From positions 2,170,001-2,234,000 of the forward strand of contig NZ_AP024109.1 in the NCBI RefSeq assembly GCF_016591715.1: a stretch of DNA of 64,000 nucleotides. The letters are read 5' to 3'. Below the pieces are notes generated by a model. It was not told the DNA's origin. It was given only the letters and a program-made list of their open reading frames with translations, and made no database searches. Origin of the DNA: Mesorhizobium sp. J8 (lineage in GTDB: Bacteria; Pseudomonadota; Alphaproteobacteria; Rhizobiales; Rhizobiaceae). The first letter of the stretch is position 1. Each line of letters starts with the position of its first letter. This document shows, piece after piece, positions 50,160 through 62,518 of the stretch. Made by a program: the position numbers and the translations under genes.

Positions 50160-50318
50160 CTTCGTCATCCTAGGCGGAGCTAGGAGCGAAGCGACGCGCG
50201 CAGACCCTAGTTTAGGTCCATGCCGTTACGCTAACGCATTGCAACGGTTACAGAATTCTACTCCGCAGCGCTTTCGGATGCAGGTCACGGCATGAATCCT
50301 CGGGTCAAGTCCGAGGAT
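50160..50318. repeat. Intergenic repeat-like region with 8-bp stem
   Basis: The gap between convergent cysQ and the aminotransferase gene contains a GAGCGAAGCGACGCGCGCAG-type segment with flanking CTAG motifs. It also has a perfect hairpin, ATCCTCGG (50296-50303) and CCGAGGAT (50311-50318), with a 7-nt loop. Both look like known rhizobial intergenic repeats. There is no T-run, so termination is uncertain. Confidence 0.45.
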
Positions 50319-50332
50319 CACGAAGATATTAT

Positions 50333-51475
50333 TTAAGCCGCCGCGACATGCGCCGAGTTCGATCCGATGTAATTGCGGATGGTCTCGATGATGCGGTCCT
50401 GGTCGGCTTCGCTAAGATAGGCGTGCATCGGCAGGCAGAGGATCTGCTTCGGCAGTTCTTCCGAGACGGCAAGTCCGGTCGGCGTGCGTGGAAAATGCTT
50501 GTAGGCGACCTGCTCGTGCAGCGGCTTCACGTAATAGATCACCGATGGAATGCCCTTTTCGCCGAGATGGGCCTTGAGCCCGTCGCGCTTCGGGGTCTCG
50601 ATCGCGTACTGCGCCCAGGCTGAGCGGCCGTGACCCAGATTGCGCGACGCCTTGACGACGTCGCCGAGGCCCTTGGCATAGCGGTCGGCGACCACCTGGC
50701 GCGCCACCATCTCGTCTTCGAGGATCGCGAGCTTCTCGATCAGGATCGCCGCCTGCAGCGTGTCGAGGCGCGAATTGATGCCGACGCGGACATTGTCGTA
50801 TTGCGTTTCGCCCTTGCCGTGGAAGGCGAAGGAACGGAGCTTGTCGGCCAGCGCGCCGTCATTGGTGAACATGGCGCCGCCGTCGCCATAGCAGCCAAGC
50901 GGCTTGGCGGGGTAGAAACTGGTCGAGCCGACATGGCCGAAAGCACCGCACATGGTGCCGTCGGCGGAACCGCCCATCGACTGCGCGGCATCCTCGATCA
51001 CCAGGAGGTTCTCGCGCTTGGCGATCGTCATGATCGCGTCGTAGTCGGCGGCAAGGCCGAACAGGTCCACCGGGATGATCGCCTTCGGCTTCAGCCTTCC
51101 TTCCTTCTTGATCATCGCGATCGCCGCCTCGAGGCTGGCGATGTCGATGTTGTAGGTATCGCGGTCGACGTCGACGAAGACCGGCTCGGCCTTGGCCAGC
51201 GCCACCACTTCGGCCGTCGCGGCGAAGGTGAAGCTCGGCACGAACACAGCGTCGCCCGGGCCGATGCCGGCGGCGAACAGCGGCAGGAGCAGCGCATCGG
51301 TACCGTTGGCGCAGGCGACCACATGCTTGACGCCGATATAGGCGGCGAGCTTGTTCTCGAATTCGGTGACCTGGGGGCCGAGGATATAGCGGCCATCCTC
51401 GACCACCTTGTCGATCGCGGCCTTCAGCCGGTCGCGGATGCGTTCGCGCTGCGCGCCAAGATCGATGAACTGCAT
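50333..51475 (-). CDS. DegT/DnrJ/EryC1/StrS sugar aminotransferase
   Basis: The product has 380 residues from MQFIDLGAQRERI; an open frame extends upstream by 27 codons without a clear site. PLP fold landmarks are YILGPQVTEFE, ACANGTDALLLPL, PSFTFAATAEVV, VIEDAAQSMGG and TSFYPAKPLGCYGDGG, whose Lys191 binds PLP. Members convert keto-sugars on nucleotides to amino sugars for surface glycans. Position near the polysaccharide locus is consistent, but it is separated by the cys genes and is monocistronic. The specific sugar is unknown. Confidence 0.88.
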   Translation of the reverse strand: MQFIDLGAQRERIRDRLKAAIDKVVEDGRYILGPQVTEFENKLAAYIGVKHVVACANGTDALLLPLFAAGIGPGDAVFVPSFTFAATAEVVALAKAEPVFVDVDRDTYNIDIASLEAAIAMIKKEGRLKPKAIIPVDLFGLAADYDAIMTIAKRENLLVIEDAAQSMGGSADGTMCGAFGHVGSTSFYPAKPLGCYGDGGAMFTNDGALADKLRSFAFHGKGETQYDNVRVGINSRLDTLQAAILIEKLAILEDEMVARQVVADRYAKGLGDVVKASRNLGHGRSAWAQYAIETPKRDGLKAHLGEKGIPSVIYYVKPLHEQVAYKHFPRTPTGLAVSEELPKQILCLPMHAYLSEADQDRIIETIRNYIGSNSAHVAAA

Positions 51476-51724
51476 GTCGGCCTCAAAATGCCAATAATCC
51501 GGCCCGCTGGTATCAGACTTGGCCGGCACGAGAAAGCCGGCCAGTGGCAAGGCCAATTGCGCAAGTGTCGCAGCCTGTTACCGCCTTTTGCCGGCGCACT
51601 GCCCGAAGAAGCCGGAAAATCGGGCTAAGACGAGCGTTTTCAACGCCTTTTATCGCGCCGTTCCCTTTTTTGGAAACATAAAGTGATCGCTTGGAAGAGC
51701 CCTTTCGGCCAATCCGGACAACGT

Positions 51725-52648
51725 TCAGGCGATTTCGTGCCGCCATGGCGGGTTGGCGCCGGCCCGCGACACCGTCACCGCCGCCGCCTTGGCGCCGAGC
51801 TCCAGCGCCTTGCGGATAGCGTCCTCGGAGAGGCTGCCGATCGCTGCCTTGGTCAGCAAGCCCTGTTCATGCAGCGAGGCAAGGATGCCGGCGTTGAAGG
51901 TGTCGCCGGCACCGACCGTATCGACCACCTTCACCTTCTGCGGCATAACCGTGACCTTGTGCGCCTTGCTGTAGCCGACGGCGCCTTCGCCGCCATGGGT
52001 GACGACGATCAGTTTCGGTCCGCGATCCAGCCAGTTGCGCACCACGTCCTCATGCGAGCCCGCCTCGTCGAACCATTTCAGGTCCTCGTCCGAGAGTTTC
52101 ACGATCTCGGCCATTGCCATCATCTCGCGAATGCGCCTGAGATGCTTGGCCTTGTCCGGGATGAAATTCGGCCGGATGTTGGGATCGAGCATCATCACGC
52201 GGCTTTCGTGCTCGCGCCGCATGAACTCCTCATAGGCCGATCCGGCAGGCTCGGAGATCAGGCTGATCGCGCCGAACAGCATCGCCTCGATCTCGGCGCC
52301 GAGCTTCGGCAGGTCCTCGATGGTCAGCATGCGCCCGGCGGTGTTCTCGTCATAGAATGTGTAGGTCGCCTGGCCGTCGGTGAGCCGCACGAAGGCGAGA
52401 GTCGTGGGCTTTGGCGACGTGTGCGCATAGGTGGAGCTAACCTTGCTCGCGCCGAGCGCCTCGCGGAGCTGGCCGCCGAACAGATCGGAGGAGAGGCCGG
52501 AGAAGAAGCCGGCCGGAGCGCCGAGCCGGCCGAGCGCGATCGCCGTGTTGAACACCGCCCCGCCGACATAAGGCGCGAAGGCCGCTTCGCCTTCCGTGGT
52601 CGTGCGCGGCAGCATGTCGATCAGGGCTTCGCCACAGCAGAGGATCAT
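51725..52648 (-). CDS. frcK: PfkB-family carbohydrate kinase, probable fructokinase
   Basis: The product has 307 residues. PfkB signatures are GGAVFNTAIALGRLGAPAGFFSGLSSD near the start and VDTVGAGDTFNAGIL (catalytic Asp) near residue 255. The nearby YTFYDENTAGR and VMMLDPNIRPNF fit fructokinase-like members. Its ATG overlaps the RbsD/FucU stop. Being next to a fructose-type ABC transporter, it probably phosphorylates the imported sugar. In S. meliloti the kinase frcK instead follows frcA. Confidence 0.82.
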   Translation of the reverse strand: MILCCGEALIDMLPRTTTEGEAAFAPYVGGAVFNTAIALGRLGAPAGFFSGLSSDLFGGQLREALGASKVSSTYAHTSPKPTTLAFVRLTDGQATYTFYDENTAGRMLTIEDLPKLGAEIEAMLFGAISLISEPAGSAYEEFMRREHESRVMMLDPNIRPNFIPDKAKHLRRIREMMAMAEIVKLSDEDLKWFDEAGSHEDVVRNWLDRGPKLIVVTHGGEGAVGYSKAHKVTVMPQKVKVVDTVGAGDTFNAGILASLHEQGLLTKAAIGSLSEDAIRKALELGAKAAAVTVSRAGANPPWRHEIA

Positions 52649-53091
52649 GTCGTCTCGGTCTCCGGCGGATGGATAACGCCCTTGCGGATGATGATGTTGG
52701 CAAAGAGCCTGGGTTCGCTGGTCGCCACGATCGCGTGCGCGGCCTTGACGCGTGCATAGAAGTCAGGCCCGGCCAGCGCAACCACCTTGTGCCCAGGCGC
52801 GCGCCTGGCGCAAACCGCTTCCATCTCGCGATGCACGGGGTCGGCCAGCGCCGGATCGCCCTTCACCGAAGCACGGAACAGCGCCTCCGGTACCGCCTCG
52901 TCTACCGGCAGCACGCTGAGCACGGCGTCGAGGACGGGAATCAACTGGTGGCCGTCCGCGCGGATCAGCCGCCGCGCCTGTTCCTCGGCCGGATAGTTGC
53001 CGTCGACGATCGCGATCTCGTCGCCATGACCCATGGCCCTGAGCGTCGCCAGGAACTGGGGCCCGAGCAGCGAGGGGATGCCGATCAGCAT
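52645..53091 (-). CDS. RbsD/FucU family sugar mutarotase
   Basis: The product has 148 residues from MLIGIPSLLGPQFLATLRAMGHGDEI; the frame upstream to 53157 overlaps the regulator gene. FucU/RbsD features are GHGDEIAIVDGNYPA and the closing RLFANIIIRKGVI. These proteins interconvert anomers of ribose or fucose so that kinases get the right form. It is sandwiched between the ROK gene (1 bp gap) and the kinase (4-bp overlap), fixing it in this operon. Confidence 0.85.
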   Translation of the reverse strand: MLIGIPSLLGPQFLATLRAMGHGDEIAIVDGNYPAEEQARRLIRADGHQLIPVLDAVLSVLPVDEAVPEALFRASVKGDPALADPVHREMEAVCARRAPGHKVVALAGPDFYARVKAAHAIVATSEPRLFANIIIRKGVIHPPETETT

Positions 53092-53092
53092 G

Positions 53093-54316
53093 TCAGGCGC
53101 CCCCGGACGTGTTCGGTCCGATGAGGAAGCGCTCGGAGAGCGGCAAGCTGGCGCCACCCATGGCGCGTGCGTGTATGCCGACCGTCCCCTCGCGAACGAC
53201 AGGCAGCTTCAGCCCTTCGGCGTCGATGGTGGCAATCGCTTCCGTCACGGCATCGACAAGACGGCGCCGCACATCCAGCGGCATCCAGCCGTCGATCACC
53301 GCCGCCTCGAAATCGATGACGGACGAGGCCGCGACGATGGCATAGGCGAGCGCGCGCGAGGCGCTGGCGATCCACTCGTCGAGTTCGGCGCCGATCTCTC
53401 CCCATTCCTGCGGCGAGGTCCAAAGGTACGAGCCGTCGATGCCCTTGGCGGAAAGCGCCCGTTCCAGCATCGCGATCGACGCGACGTCGATGAGTTGCGT
53501 CGGCTTGCCGTCCGGCCCTGGCACCGGCATCGAGCCCAGCGCCCCGGCATTGCCGTTGGGCCCGCTATAGAGGCGGCCATTGAGCACGATGCCGCCGCCG
53601 GCAAAGGCGCCGATGTAGAAATAGACGAAATCGCGCGCTCCGCCTGCCCGCCCGAAGACGAGTTCCGCGCCGCAGGCCGACGTTGCGTCGTTCTGCAGGT
53701 AGACCGGAAACTCGCACTGCGCCTGGATGTCGGCTCGGATGTCGCGATGGCGCCATTCGTCCATGATTTCGCGCGGCGCGCCGGCCGTATCGGCCCAGTT
53801 CCACAGCTCGAACGGCATGGCGATGCCGAGCCCGGCAATGCGCTTGTCCTGCGCCGGCGTCAGCTCGCTTCGCATCGCCTTGATGCCGGCAGTGACGAAT
53901 TCGACGGTCTCGCGCGGCGCCGGGTAGCGGTAGGAATGCTGCAGCATGCCGCGCACATTGCCGAGGAAGTCGATCAGCACGAGCTCGGCCGAGCGGCGGC
54001 CGATCTTGAGGCCGATGAAGAAGGCGCCTTCCGGGTTGAGCGCCATCGGGATCGAAGGCTGGCCGATCTTGCCGCGCAGCGGCGCCTGGCGCACGAGCAG
54101 CTTGTCTTCCTCGAGCTCGCGCATGATCACCGACACCGTCTGGGCCGACAGGCCGGTCACGCGCGCGATGTCGGATTTGGCCAGGCTGCCATGCTGGCGC
54201 ACCAGGGACAGCACGAGCCGCTCATTGTGGTCGCGCATGCCGCTCTGGTTCGTGCCCCGATGCAGCCGGCTTTCAAAAGCCTCGGGCGAACCGTGCCTCG
54301 CAATGCCGGTCTCCAC
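53093..54316 (-). CDS. frcR: ROK-family transcriptional regulator
   Basis: The product has 407 residues with a GTG start chosen because GGGAGG lies eight bases upstream. The N-terminal winged helix (LVRQHGSLAKSDIARVTGLSAQTVSVIMRELEEDKLL) precedes a ROK sugar-kinase fold. The ATP-site and sugar-site motifs are partly kept (GIAMPFELWNW, QNDATSACGAEL, IGAFAGGGIVLNG). The cysteine-rich zinc motif of classical ROK repressors is absent; the corresponding stretch reads NAGALGSMPVPGPDG. It is divergent from the transporter and probably represses both sides through the inverted repeat at 54380-54415. Confidence 0.87.
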   Translation of the reverse strand: METGIARHGSPEAFESRLHRGTNQSGMRDHNERLVLSLVRQHGSLAKSDIARVTGLSAQTVSVIMRELEEDKLLVRQAPLRGKIGQPSIPMALNPEGAFFIGLKIGRRSAELVLIDFLGNVRGMLQHSYRYPAPRETVEFVTAGIKAMRSELTPAQDKRIAGLGIAMPFELWNWADTAGAPREIMDEWRHRDIRADIQAQCEFPVYLQNDATSACGAELVFGRAGGARDFVYFYIGAFAGGGIVLNGRLYSGPNGNAGALGSMPVPGPDGKPTQLIDVASIAMLERALSAKGIDGSYLWTSPQEWGEIGAELDEWIASASRALAYAIVAASSVIDFEAAVIDGWMPLDVRRRLVDAVTEAIATIDAEGLKLPVVREGTVGIHARAMGGASLPLSERFLIGPNTSGGA

Positions 54317-54379
54317 CCTGTTCCTCCCGTCTGTTTCCCCGCGATGCTTTTCGTTCAGAATGAGTGAACAGCGCAAGAG

Positions 54380-54415
54380 TGTCAATAATAAATAAGAGTG
54401 ATTTAATTATTGACA
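54380..54415. promoter_or_regulatory. Operator candidate with overlapping divergent promoters
   Basis: TGTCAATAAT (54380-54389) and ATTATTGACA (54406-54415) are a perfect 10-bp inverted repeat with a 16-bp centre, in an AT-rich island between the ROK gene and the binding-protein gene. Each arm ends in TTGACA reading outward on its own strand, so it doubles as a -35 box for each direction. The minus-strand -10 would be CATTCT (54357-54362). The plus-strand -10 is weak. This is a likely binding site of the ROK regulator. Confidence 0.65.
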
Positions 54416-54525
54416 GCCGTTCTCTCCTGGTGTTTTTTGAGGTGTGTCCACGCTGGGAGAAAAAGGTGGATGCGCTCGAGACGCCGGGTGGCCGGCGTCC
54501 GCAACAGTTCCATTGGGAGGAAATC

Positions 54526-55560
54526 GTGACCAAGAAATCACTGCTGAAGTCTACCGTGTTTGCGGCCGCGGGCTTGGGGCTGATGGCGTACGCTTCGTCG
54601 GCATCGGCCGCCGGCGTCGGCGCCTGCCTGATCACCAAGACCGACACCAATCCCTTCTTCGTCAAGATGAAGGAGGGCGCGACGGCCAAGGCCAAGGAGC
54701 TTGGCGTCGATCTCAAGACCTATGCCGGCAAGATCGACGGCGACAGCGAAAGCCAGGTCGCGGCGATCGAAAGCTGCATCGCCGACGGCGCCAAGGGTAT
54801 CCTGATCACCGCGTCCGACACCAAGGGCATCGTGCCGACGGTGAAGAAGGCGCGTGACGCCGGCCTGCTGGTGATCGCGCTCGATACGCCCCTCGATCCC
54901 ATCGATGCCGCCGACGCCACCTTCGCCACCGACAATCTCGAAGCCGGCAAGCTGATCGGCGCCTGGGCCGCCGCCACGCTCGGCGACAAGGCCAAGGACG
55001 CCAAGATCGGCTTCCTCGATCTCACCCCCTCGCAGCCGACGGTCGACGTGCTCCGAGACCAGGGTTTCATGATGGGCTACGGCATCGACGTGAAGGATCC
55101 CAACAAGATCGGCGACGAGGTCGATCCGCGCATCGTTGGCCACGATGTGACCAACGGCAACGAGGAGGGCGGCCGCAAGGCGATGGAGAACCTTCTTCAG
55201 AAGGACAACACCATCAACGTCATCCACACCATCAACGAGCCCGCCGCCGTCGGCGCCTATCAGGCGCTCAAGGCCGTCGGCCTCGAAAAGCAGGTGCTGA
55301 TCGTCTCGGTCGACGGCGGCTGCCCGGGCGTGAAGTCGGTCGCTGAAGGCGTGATCGGCGCCACCTCGCAGCAATATCCGCTGCAGATGGCGGCGCTCGG
55401 CATCGAGGCCATCGCCAAATACGCCAAGGACGGCACCAAGCCGAAGCCGACCGAAGGCAAGAACTTCTTCGACACCGGCGTCAATCTGGTGACCGACAAG
55501 CCGGCCAACGGCGTGAAGTCCATCGACACCAAGGAAGGCCTCGCCAAGTGCTGGGGCTGA
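54526..55560 (+). CDS. frcB: Sugar ABC transporter substrate-binding protein (FrcB-like)
   Basis: The product has 344 residues with a GTG start, supported by GGGAGGAA seven bases upstream. The signal peptide runs to about residue 27 ([20 protein letters not shown] then ASSASA). The Peripla_BP_4 fold follows: [34 protein letters not shown] and [21 protein letters not shown]. It binds a monosaccharide, probably fructose by analogy with S. meliloti FrcB. It is the first gene of the transporter operon and is followed by a strong hairpin. Confidence 0.88.
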   Translation: MTKKSLLKSTVFAAAGLGLMAYASSASAAGVGACLITKTDTNPFFVKMKEGATAKAKELGVDLKTYAGKIDGDSESQVAAIESCIADGAKGILITASDTKGIVPTVKKARDAGLLVIALDTPLDPIDAADATFATDNLEAGKLIGAWAAATLGDKAKDAKIGFLDLTPSQPTVDVLRDQGFMMGYGIDVKDPNKIGDEVDPRIVGHDVTNGNEEGGRKAMENLLQKDNTINVIHTINEPAAVGAYQALKAVGLEKQVLIVSVDGGCPGVKSVAEGVIGATSQQYPLQMAALGIEAIAKYAKDGTKPKPTEGKNFFDTGVNLVTDKPANGVKSIDTKEGLAKCWG

Positions 55561-55584
55561 TGCCCGCCTGAGCGCACAAACCTT

Positions 55585-55611
55585 GCGGCCGGGGGCTTGA
55601 TCCCCGGCCGC
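55585..55611 (+). terminator. Intercistronic hairpin between binding-protein and permease genes
   Basis: GCGGCCGGGG (55585-55594) pairs perfectly with CCCCGGCCGC (55602-55611) around a 7-nt loop, 25 bp after the binding-protein stop. There is no T-run. Such stems often protect the upstream message and lower expression of the downstream transporter genes. Confidence 0.6.
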
Positions 55612-55717
55612 ATCGGGTGGACGATGCATTTTCGTGAGCGCTGATAAGCTCGGCGACAGACCGGAGTGCGCAAACGCGGCACGGAGCCATGACAAGTTCC
55701 GTGAGACGGGAGGAGAT

Positions 55718-56782
55718 ATGTCTCAAATCCAGGAATTCGAGAAGGTTCTCTCGGGCAGCGACACCAGCGTCGCCGCCTTCGAGGAGCATGGCAAATCGTT
55801 TGTCAAGCGGGCCCAGCATTTCCTGCACTCCACGCCGGCGGCGGTGCCGCTGATCGTGCTGGTGCTGTCGATCATCATCTTCGGCATCGCCATCGGCGGA
55901 CGCTTCTTTTCGTCCTACACGCTGACGCTGATCCTGCAGCAGATCGCCATCGTCGGTATCCTGGGCGCCGCCCAGACGTTGGTCATCCTGACCGCCGGCA
56001 TCGACCTTTCGATCGGCGTGATCATGGTGATCTCGGCCGTGATCATGGGCAATTGCGCCATCACCTACGGCATGCCGACCATCCTGGCCGTGCTGCTCGG
56101 GCTTGCCGCCGGCGCGGCCTGCGGTCTGCTCAACGGCCTGCTCGTCGCCTACATGAAGCTGCCGCCTTTCATCGTCACGCTCGGCACCTGGAACATCGTC
56201 ATGGCGACGAATTTCATCTATTCGGCCAATGAGACGATCCGCGACGCCGATGTCGACGCCCAGGCGCCGTTGCTGCATCTGTTCGCGCTGAGCTTCAGGG
56301 TCGGTTCGGCGGTGCTGACGGCCGGCGTCATCGCCATGGTCCTGCTGGTGATGCTGCTCTGGTATGTGCTCAACCACACCGCCTGGGGGCGCCATGTCTA
56401 TGCCGTCGGAGACGATCCCGAGGCGGCCAAGCTTTCCGGCATCCAGACCAAGTCGGTGCTGATGGCGGTCTACACGCTTGCCGGCCTGATCGCCGCCTTC
56501 GCGGCCTGGGTCTCGATCGGCCGCAACGGCTCGATCTCGCCGTCCGCCGCCGTCACCGACTACAATCTGCAGGCGATCACCGCGACGGTGATCGGGGGCA
56601 TCTCGCTCTTTGGCGGCCGCGGCTCGATCCTCGGCACGCTGTTTGGCGCCATGATCGTCGGCGTCGTCTCGATGGGTCTCAACATGCTGGGCGCCGATCC
56701 GCAATGGAAAGTCCTGCTCACCGGTGTGCTGATCATCGGCGCCGTGGCGGTCGACCAGTGGATCAGAAAGGTTTCGGTGTAA
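55718..56782 (+). CDS. frcC: Sugar ABC transporter permease (FrcC-like)
   Basis: The product has 354 residues from ATG 55718, preceded by GGGAGGAGAT. It has about nine or ten membrane helices and the RbsC/FrcC pattern: AQTLVILTAGIDLSIG, LPPFIVTLGTWNIVM, HVYAVGDDPEAAKLSGI and ISLFGGRGSILGTLFGA. The membrane pore of the importer. It is in one operon with the binding protein upstream and the ATPase 2 bp downstream. Confidence 0.92.
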   Translation: MSQIQEFEKVLSGSDTSVAAFEEHGKSFVKRAQHFLHSTPAAVPLIVLVLSIIIFGIAIGGRFFSSYTLTLILQQIAIVGILGAAQTLVILTAGIDLSIGVIMVISAVIMGNCAITYGMPTILAVLLGLAAGAACGLLNGLLVAYMKLPPFIVTLGTWNIVMATNFIYSANETIRDADVDAQAPLLHLFALSFRVGSAVLTAGVIAMVLLVMLLWYVLNHTAWGRHVYAVGDDPEAAKLSGIQTKSVLMAVYTLAGLIAAFAAWVSIGRNGSISPSAAVTDYNLQAITATVIGGISLFGGRGSILGTLFGAMIVGVVSMGLNMLGADPQWKVLLTGVLIIGAVAVDQWIRKVSV

Positions 56783-56784
56783 TC

Positions 56785-57567
<783 letters not shown>

Positions 57568-57584
57568 TCTCCAGGATGGATCAA

Positions 57585-57638
57585 TTGCAGCAGGCGGGCC
57601 GGCGACCCGACGCTAAATCGATTGAACCCATGCTGCAA
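57585..57638. promoter_or_regulatory. Possible operator upstream of glgP
   Basis: TTGCAGCA (57585-57592) and TGCTGCAA (57631-57638) form a perfect inverted repeat. Inside it, AATCGATT (57616-57623) is a CG-centred palindrome like those bound by LacI-family regulators. It lies about 70 bp before glgP. No regulator gene is visible in the window. Confidence 0.35.
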
Positions 57639-57705
57639 TGCGATAGGATGGACTGGGAGAAACGGCGAAAGCCGGTATGATCAGGCCAACTGAACGAGAG
57701 GCGAA

Positions 57706-60168
<2,463 letters not shown>

Positions 60169-60242
60169 TATGATTGCATGAGGCCACGAGCAATGTGGTC
60201 TCGCAGAAAACAACATAGTGCCCGGGGAGGGAACACCGCCTG

Positions 60243-62456
60243 ATGAGGAAGCCGCGCGCGACCGCTGCGACAAGCGGGCCGGACGGACTGGCGCCAGCCG
60301 GCGATGTCGCGGCGATTGTCGCCGGAACGCATGGCGATCCATTCGCGGTTCTGGGCGTGCAGGAGGCCGGCAAGGGTTTCGTCGCCCGCTGCTTCGTGCC
60401 CAATGCCGAGTTCGTCACCGCCTACACGCTGACCGGCAAGGAGATCGGCGAGCTCTCCCGACGCGACGACGCCGGCTTCTTCGAGGGCAAGATCTCGATC
60501 CGCAAGCGCCAGCCGCTGCGCTATCACGCCAGGAATGCCGGCGGCGACTGGTGGCTCACCGATCCCTATTCCTTCGGCCCGGTGCTTGGCCCGATGGACG
60601 ATTACTATATGGCCGAGGGCTCGCATTTGCGGCTCTTCGACAAGCTCGGTGCCCACATCATCGATCATGAGGGCGCGACCGGCGTGCATTTCGCCGTCTG
60701 GGCGCCCAATGCCAGGCGGGTCTCCGTGGTCGGCGCCTTCAATGACTGGGACGGCCGCCGCCACACCATGCGCGACCGCAAGGACACCGGCATCTGGGAG
60801 CTGTTCATCCCCGATCTCGTCGCCGGCCAGCCCTACAAGTTCGAGATCATCGGGCCCGACAGCGTGCGCCTGCCGCTGAAGGCCGACCCGTTCGCCTTCG
60901 AATCGGAGCTGCGCCCGGCGACGGCTTCGGTGACCGCGCCGCCGATGGCGCATCAATGGGGCGACGAGGCGCATCGCAATTACTGGCAGAAAGCCGATCC
61001 CAGGCGCGAGGCGATCTCGATATACGAGGTCCATGCCGGCTCCTGGCAGCGCCGCGACGACGGTACCTTCCTGTCCTGGGACGAGCTCGCAGCGCGGCTG
61101 ATCCCCTATGTCGTCGACACCGGCTTCACCCATATCGAGTTCCTGCCGATCTCGGAGCATCCCTACGATCCGTCCTGGGGTTACCAGACCACCGGTCTTT
61201 ATGCGCCCACGGCCCGTTTCGGCGATCCCGACGGCTTCGCCCGTTTCGTCGACGGCGCGCATCGCGCCGGCATTGGCGTCATCCTCGACTGGGTGCCGGC
61301 GCATTTCCCTGTCGACGAGCACGGGCTGGTGAAGTTCGACGGCACCGCGCTTTACGAGCATGCCGACCCGCGCCAGGGTTTCCACCCGGACTGGAACACC
61401 GCCATCTACAATTTCGGCCGCCGCGAGGTGGTGTCGTTCCTCGTCAACAACGCGTTGTTCTGGGCCGAGAAATACCATGTCGACGGTCTGCGCGTCGACG
61501 CGGTCGCCTCGATGCTCTACCTCGATTACTCGCGCAAGGCGGGCGAATGGATTCCCAACGAGAAGGGCGGGCGCGAAAACCTGCAGGCCGTCAGCTTCCT
61601 GCAGAAGATGAATAAGGAACTTTACGGCCACCACCCCGGCGTGATGACGATCGCCGAGGAATCGACCTCATGGCCGAAAGTGTCGCGTCCCGTGCATGAG
61701 GGCGGGCTTGGTTTCGGCTTCAAGTGGAACATGGGCTTCATGCATGACACGCTGGAGTATCTGTCCAAGGAGCCGATCTACCGCAAGCACCACCACAACG
61801 ACATCACCTTCGGCCTGGTCTACGCCTTCTCTGAGAACTTCGTGCTGCCGCTCTCGCATGACGAGGTCGTGCACGGCAAAGGCACGCTGCTGCACAAGAT
61901 GGCCGGCGACGACTGGCAGAAGTTCGCGACGCTGCGCGCCTATTACGGCTTCATGTGGGGCTATCCAGGTAAGAAGCTCTTGTTCATGGGCCAGGAATTC
62001 GCCCAGCGTCGCGAGTGGAGCGAGGCGCGCGCGCTCGACTGGAACCTTCTCGAATGCGCGCCGCATCGCGGCGTCTGGCAGACGGTGCGCGACCTGAACT
62101 ATCTCTACCGCTCGCGCCCGGCGCTGCATGCGCGCGACTGCGAGCCGGAGGGCTTCTCCTGGCTGATCGTCGACGACCGCGACAATTCGGTCTTCGCCTG
62201 GCTGCGCAGCGCGCCGGACGGCAACCCGATCGCCGTCATCGCCAATTTCACGCCGGTGCCGCGCGAGAACTATCGCGTGCCGCTGCCGAGGGCGGGAAAA
62301 TGGCGCGAAATCATCAACACGGATGCCGCCGACTATGGCGGCTCCGGCATGGGCAATGGCGGCATGGTCGAGGCGAGCGGGGAAGGGGGCGGTATATCGG
62401 CAACGATGCTTCTGCCGCCGCTGTCGACGATCATGCTGGAACTCGTCACGGACTGA
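60243..62456 (+). CDS. glgB: 1,4-alpha-glucan branching enzyme
   Basis: The product has 737 residues; GGGGAGGGAAC precedes the ATG. An N1 domain and CBM48 (AVWAPNARRVSVVGAFNDWDGRRH) lead to the GH13 barrel: HIEFLPISEHPYDPSWGYQ, the nucleophile region VDGLRVDAVASMLYLDYSR, the acid/base TIAEEST and PLSHDEVVHGKGTLL. It forms alpha-1,6 branches in glycogen. It lies between glgP and glgC. Confidence 0.97.
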   Translation: MRKPRATAATSGPDGLAPAGDVAAIVAGTHGDPFAVLGVQEAGKGFVARCFVPNAEFVTAYTLTGKEIGELSRRDDAGFFEGKISIRKRQPLRYHARNAGGDWWLTDPYSFGPVLGPMDDYYMAEGSHLRLFDKLGAHIIDHEGATGVHFAVWAPNARRVSVVGAFNDWDGRRHTMRDRKDTGIWELFIPDLVAGQPYKFEIIGPDSVRLPLKADPFAFESELRPATASVTAPPMAHQWGDEAHRNYWQKADPRREAISIYEVHAGSWQRRDDGTFLSWDELAARLIPYVVDTGFTHIEFLPISEHPYDPSWGYQTTGLYAPTARFGDPDGFARFVDGAHRAGIGVILDWVPAHFPVDEHGLVKFDGTALYEHADPRQGFHPDWNTAIYNFGRREVVSFLVNNALFWAEKYHVDGLRVDAVASMLYLDYSRKAGEWIPNEKGGRENLQAVSFLQKMNKELYGHHPGVMTIAEESTSWPKVSRPVHEGGLGFGFKWNMGFMHDTLEYLSKEPIYRKHHHNDITFGLVYAFSENFVLPLSHDEVVHGKGTLLHKMAGDDWQKFATLRAYYGFMWGYPGKKLLFMGQEFAQRREWSEARALDWNLLECAPHRGVWQTVRDLNYLYRSRPALHARDCEPEGFSWLIVDDRDNSVFAWLRSAPDGNPIAVIANFTPVPRENYRVPLPRAGKWREIINTDAADYGGSGMGNGGMVEASGEGGGISATMLLPPLSTIMLELVTD

Positions 62457-62518
62457 AGCAGATGATGTCTCATCCTGCCCTTGCAACGGTCCGGGCAGCT
62501 TGTTTGGGAGGGTAACAA

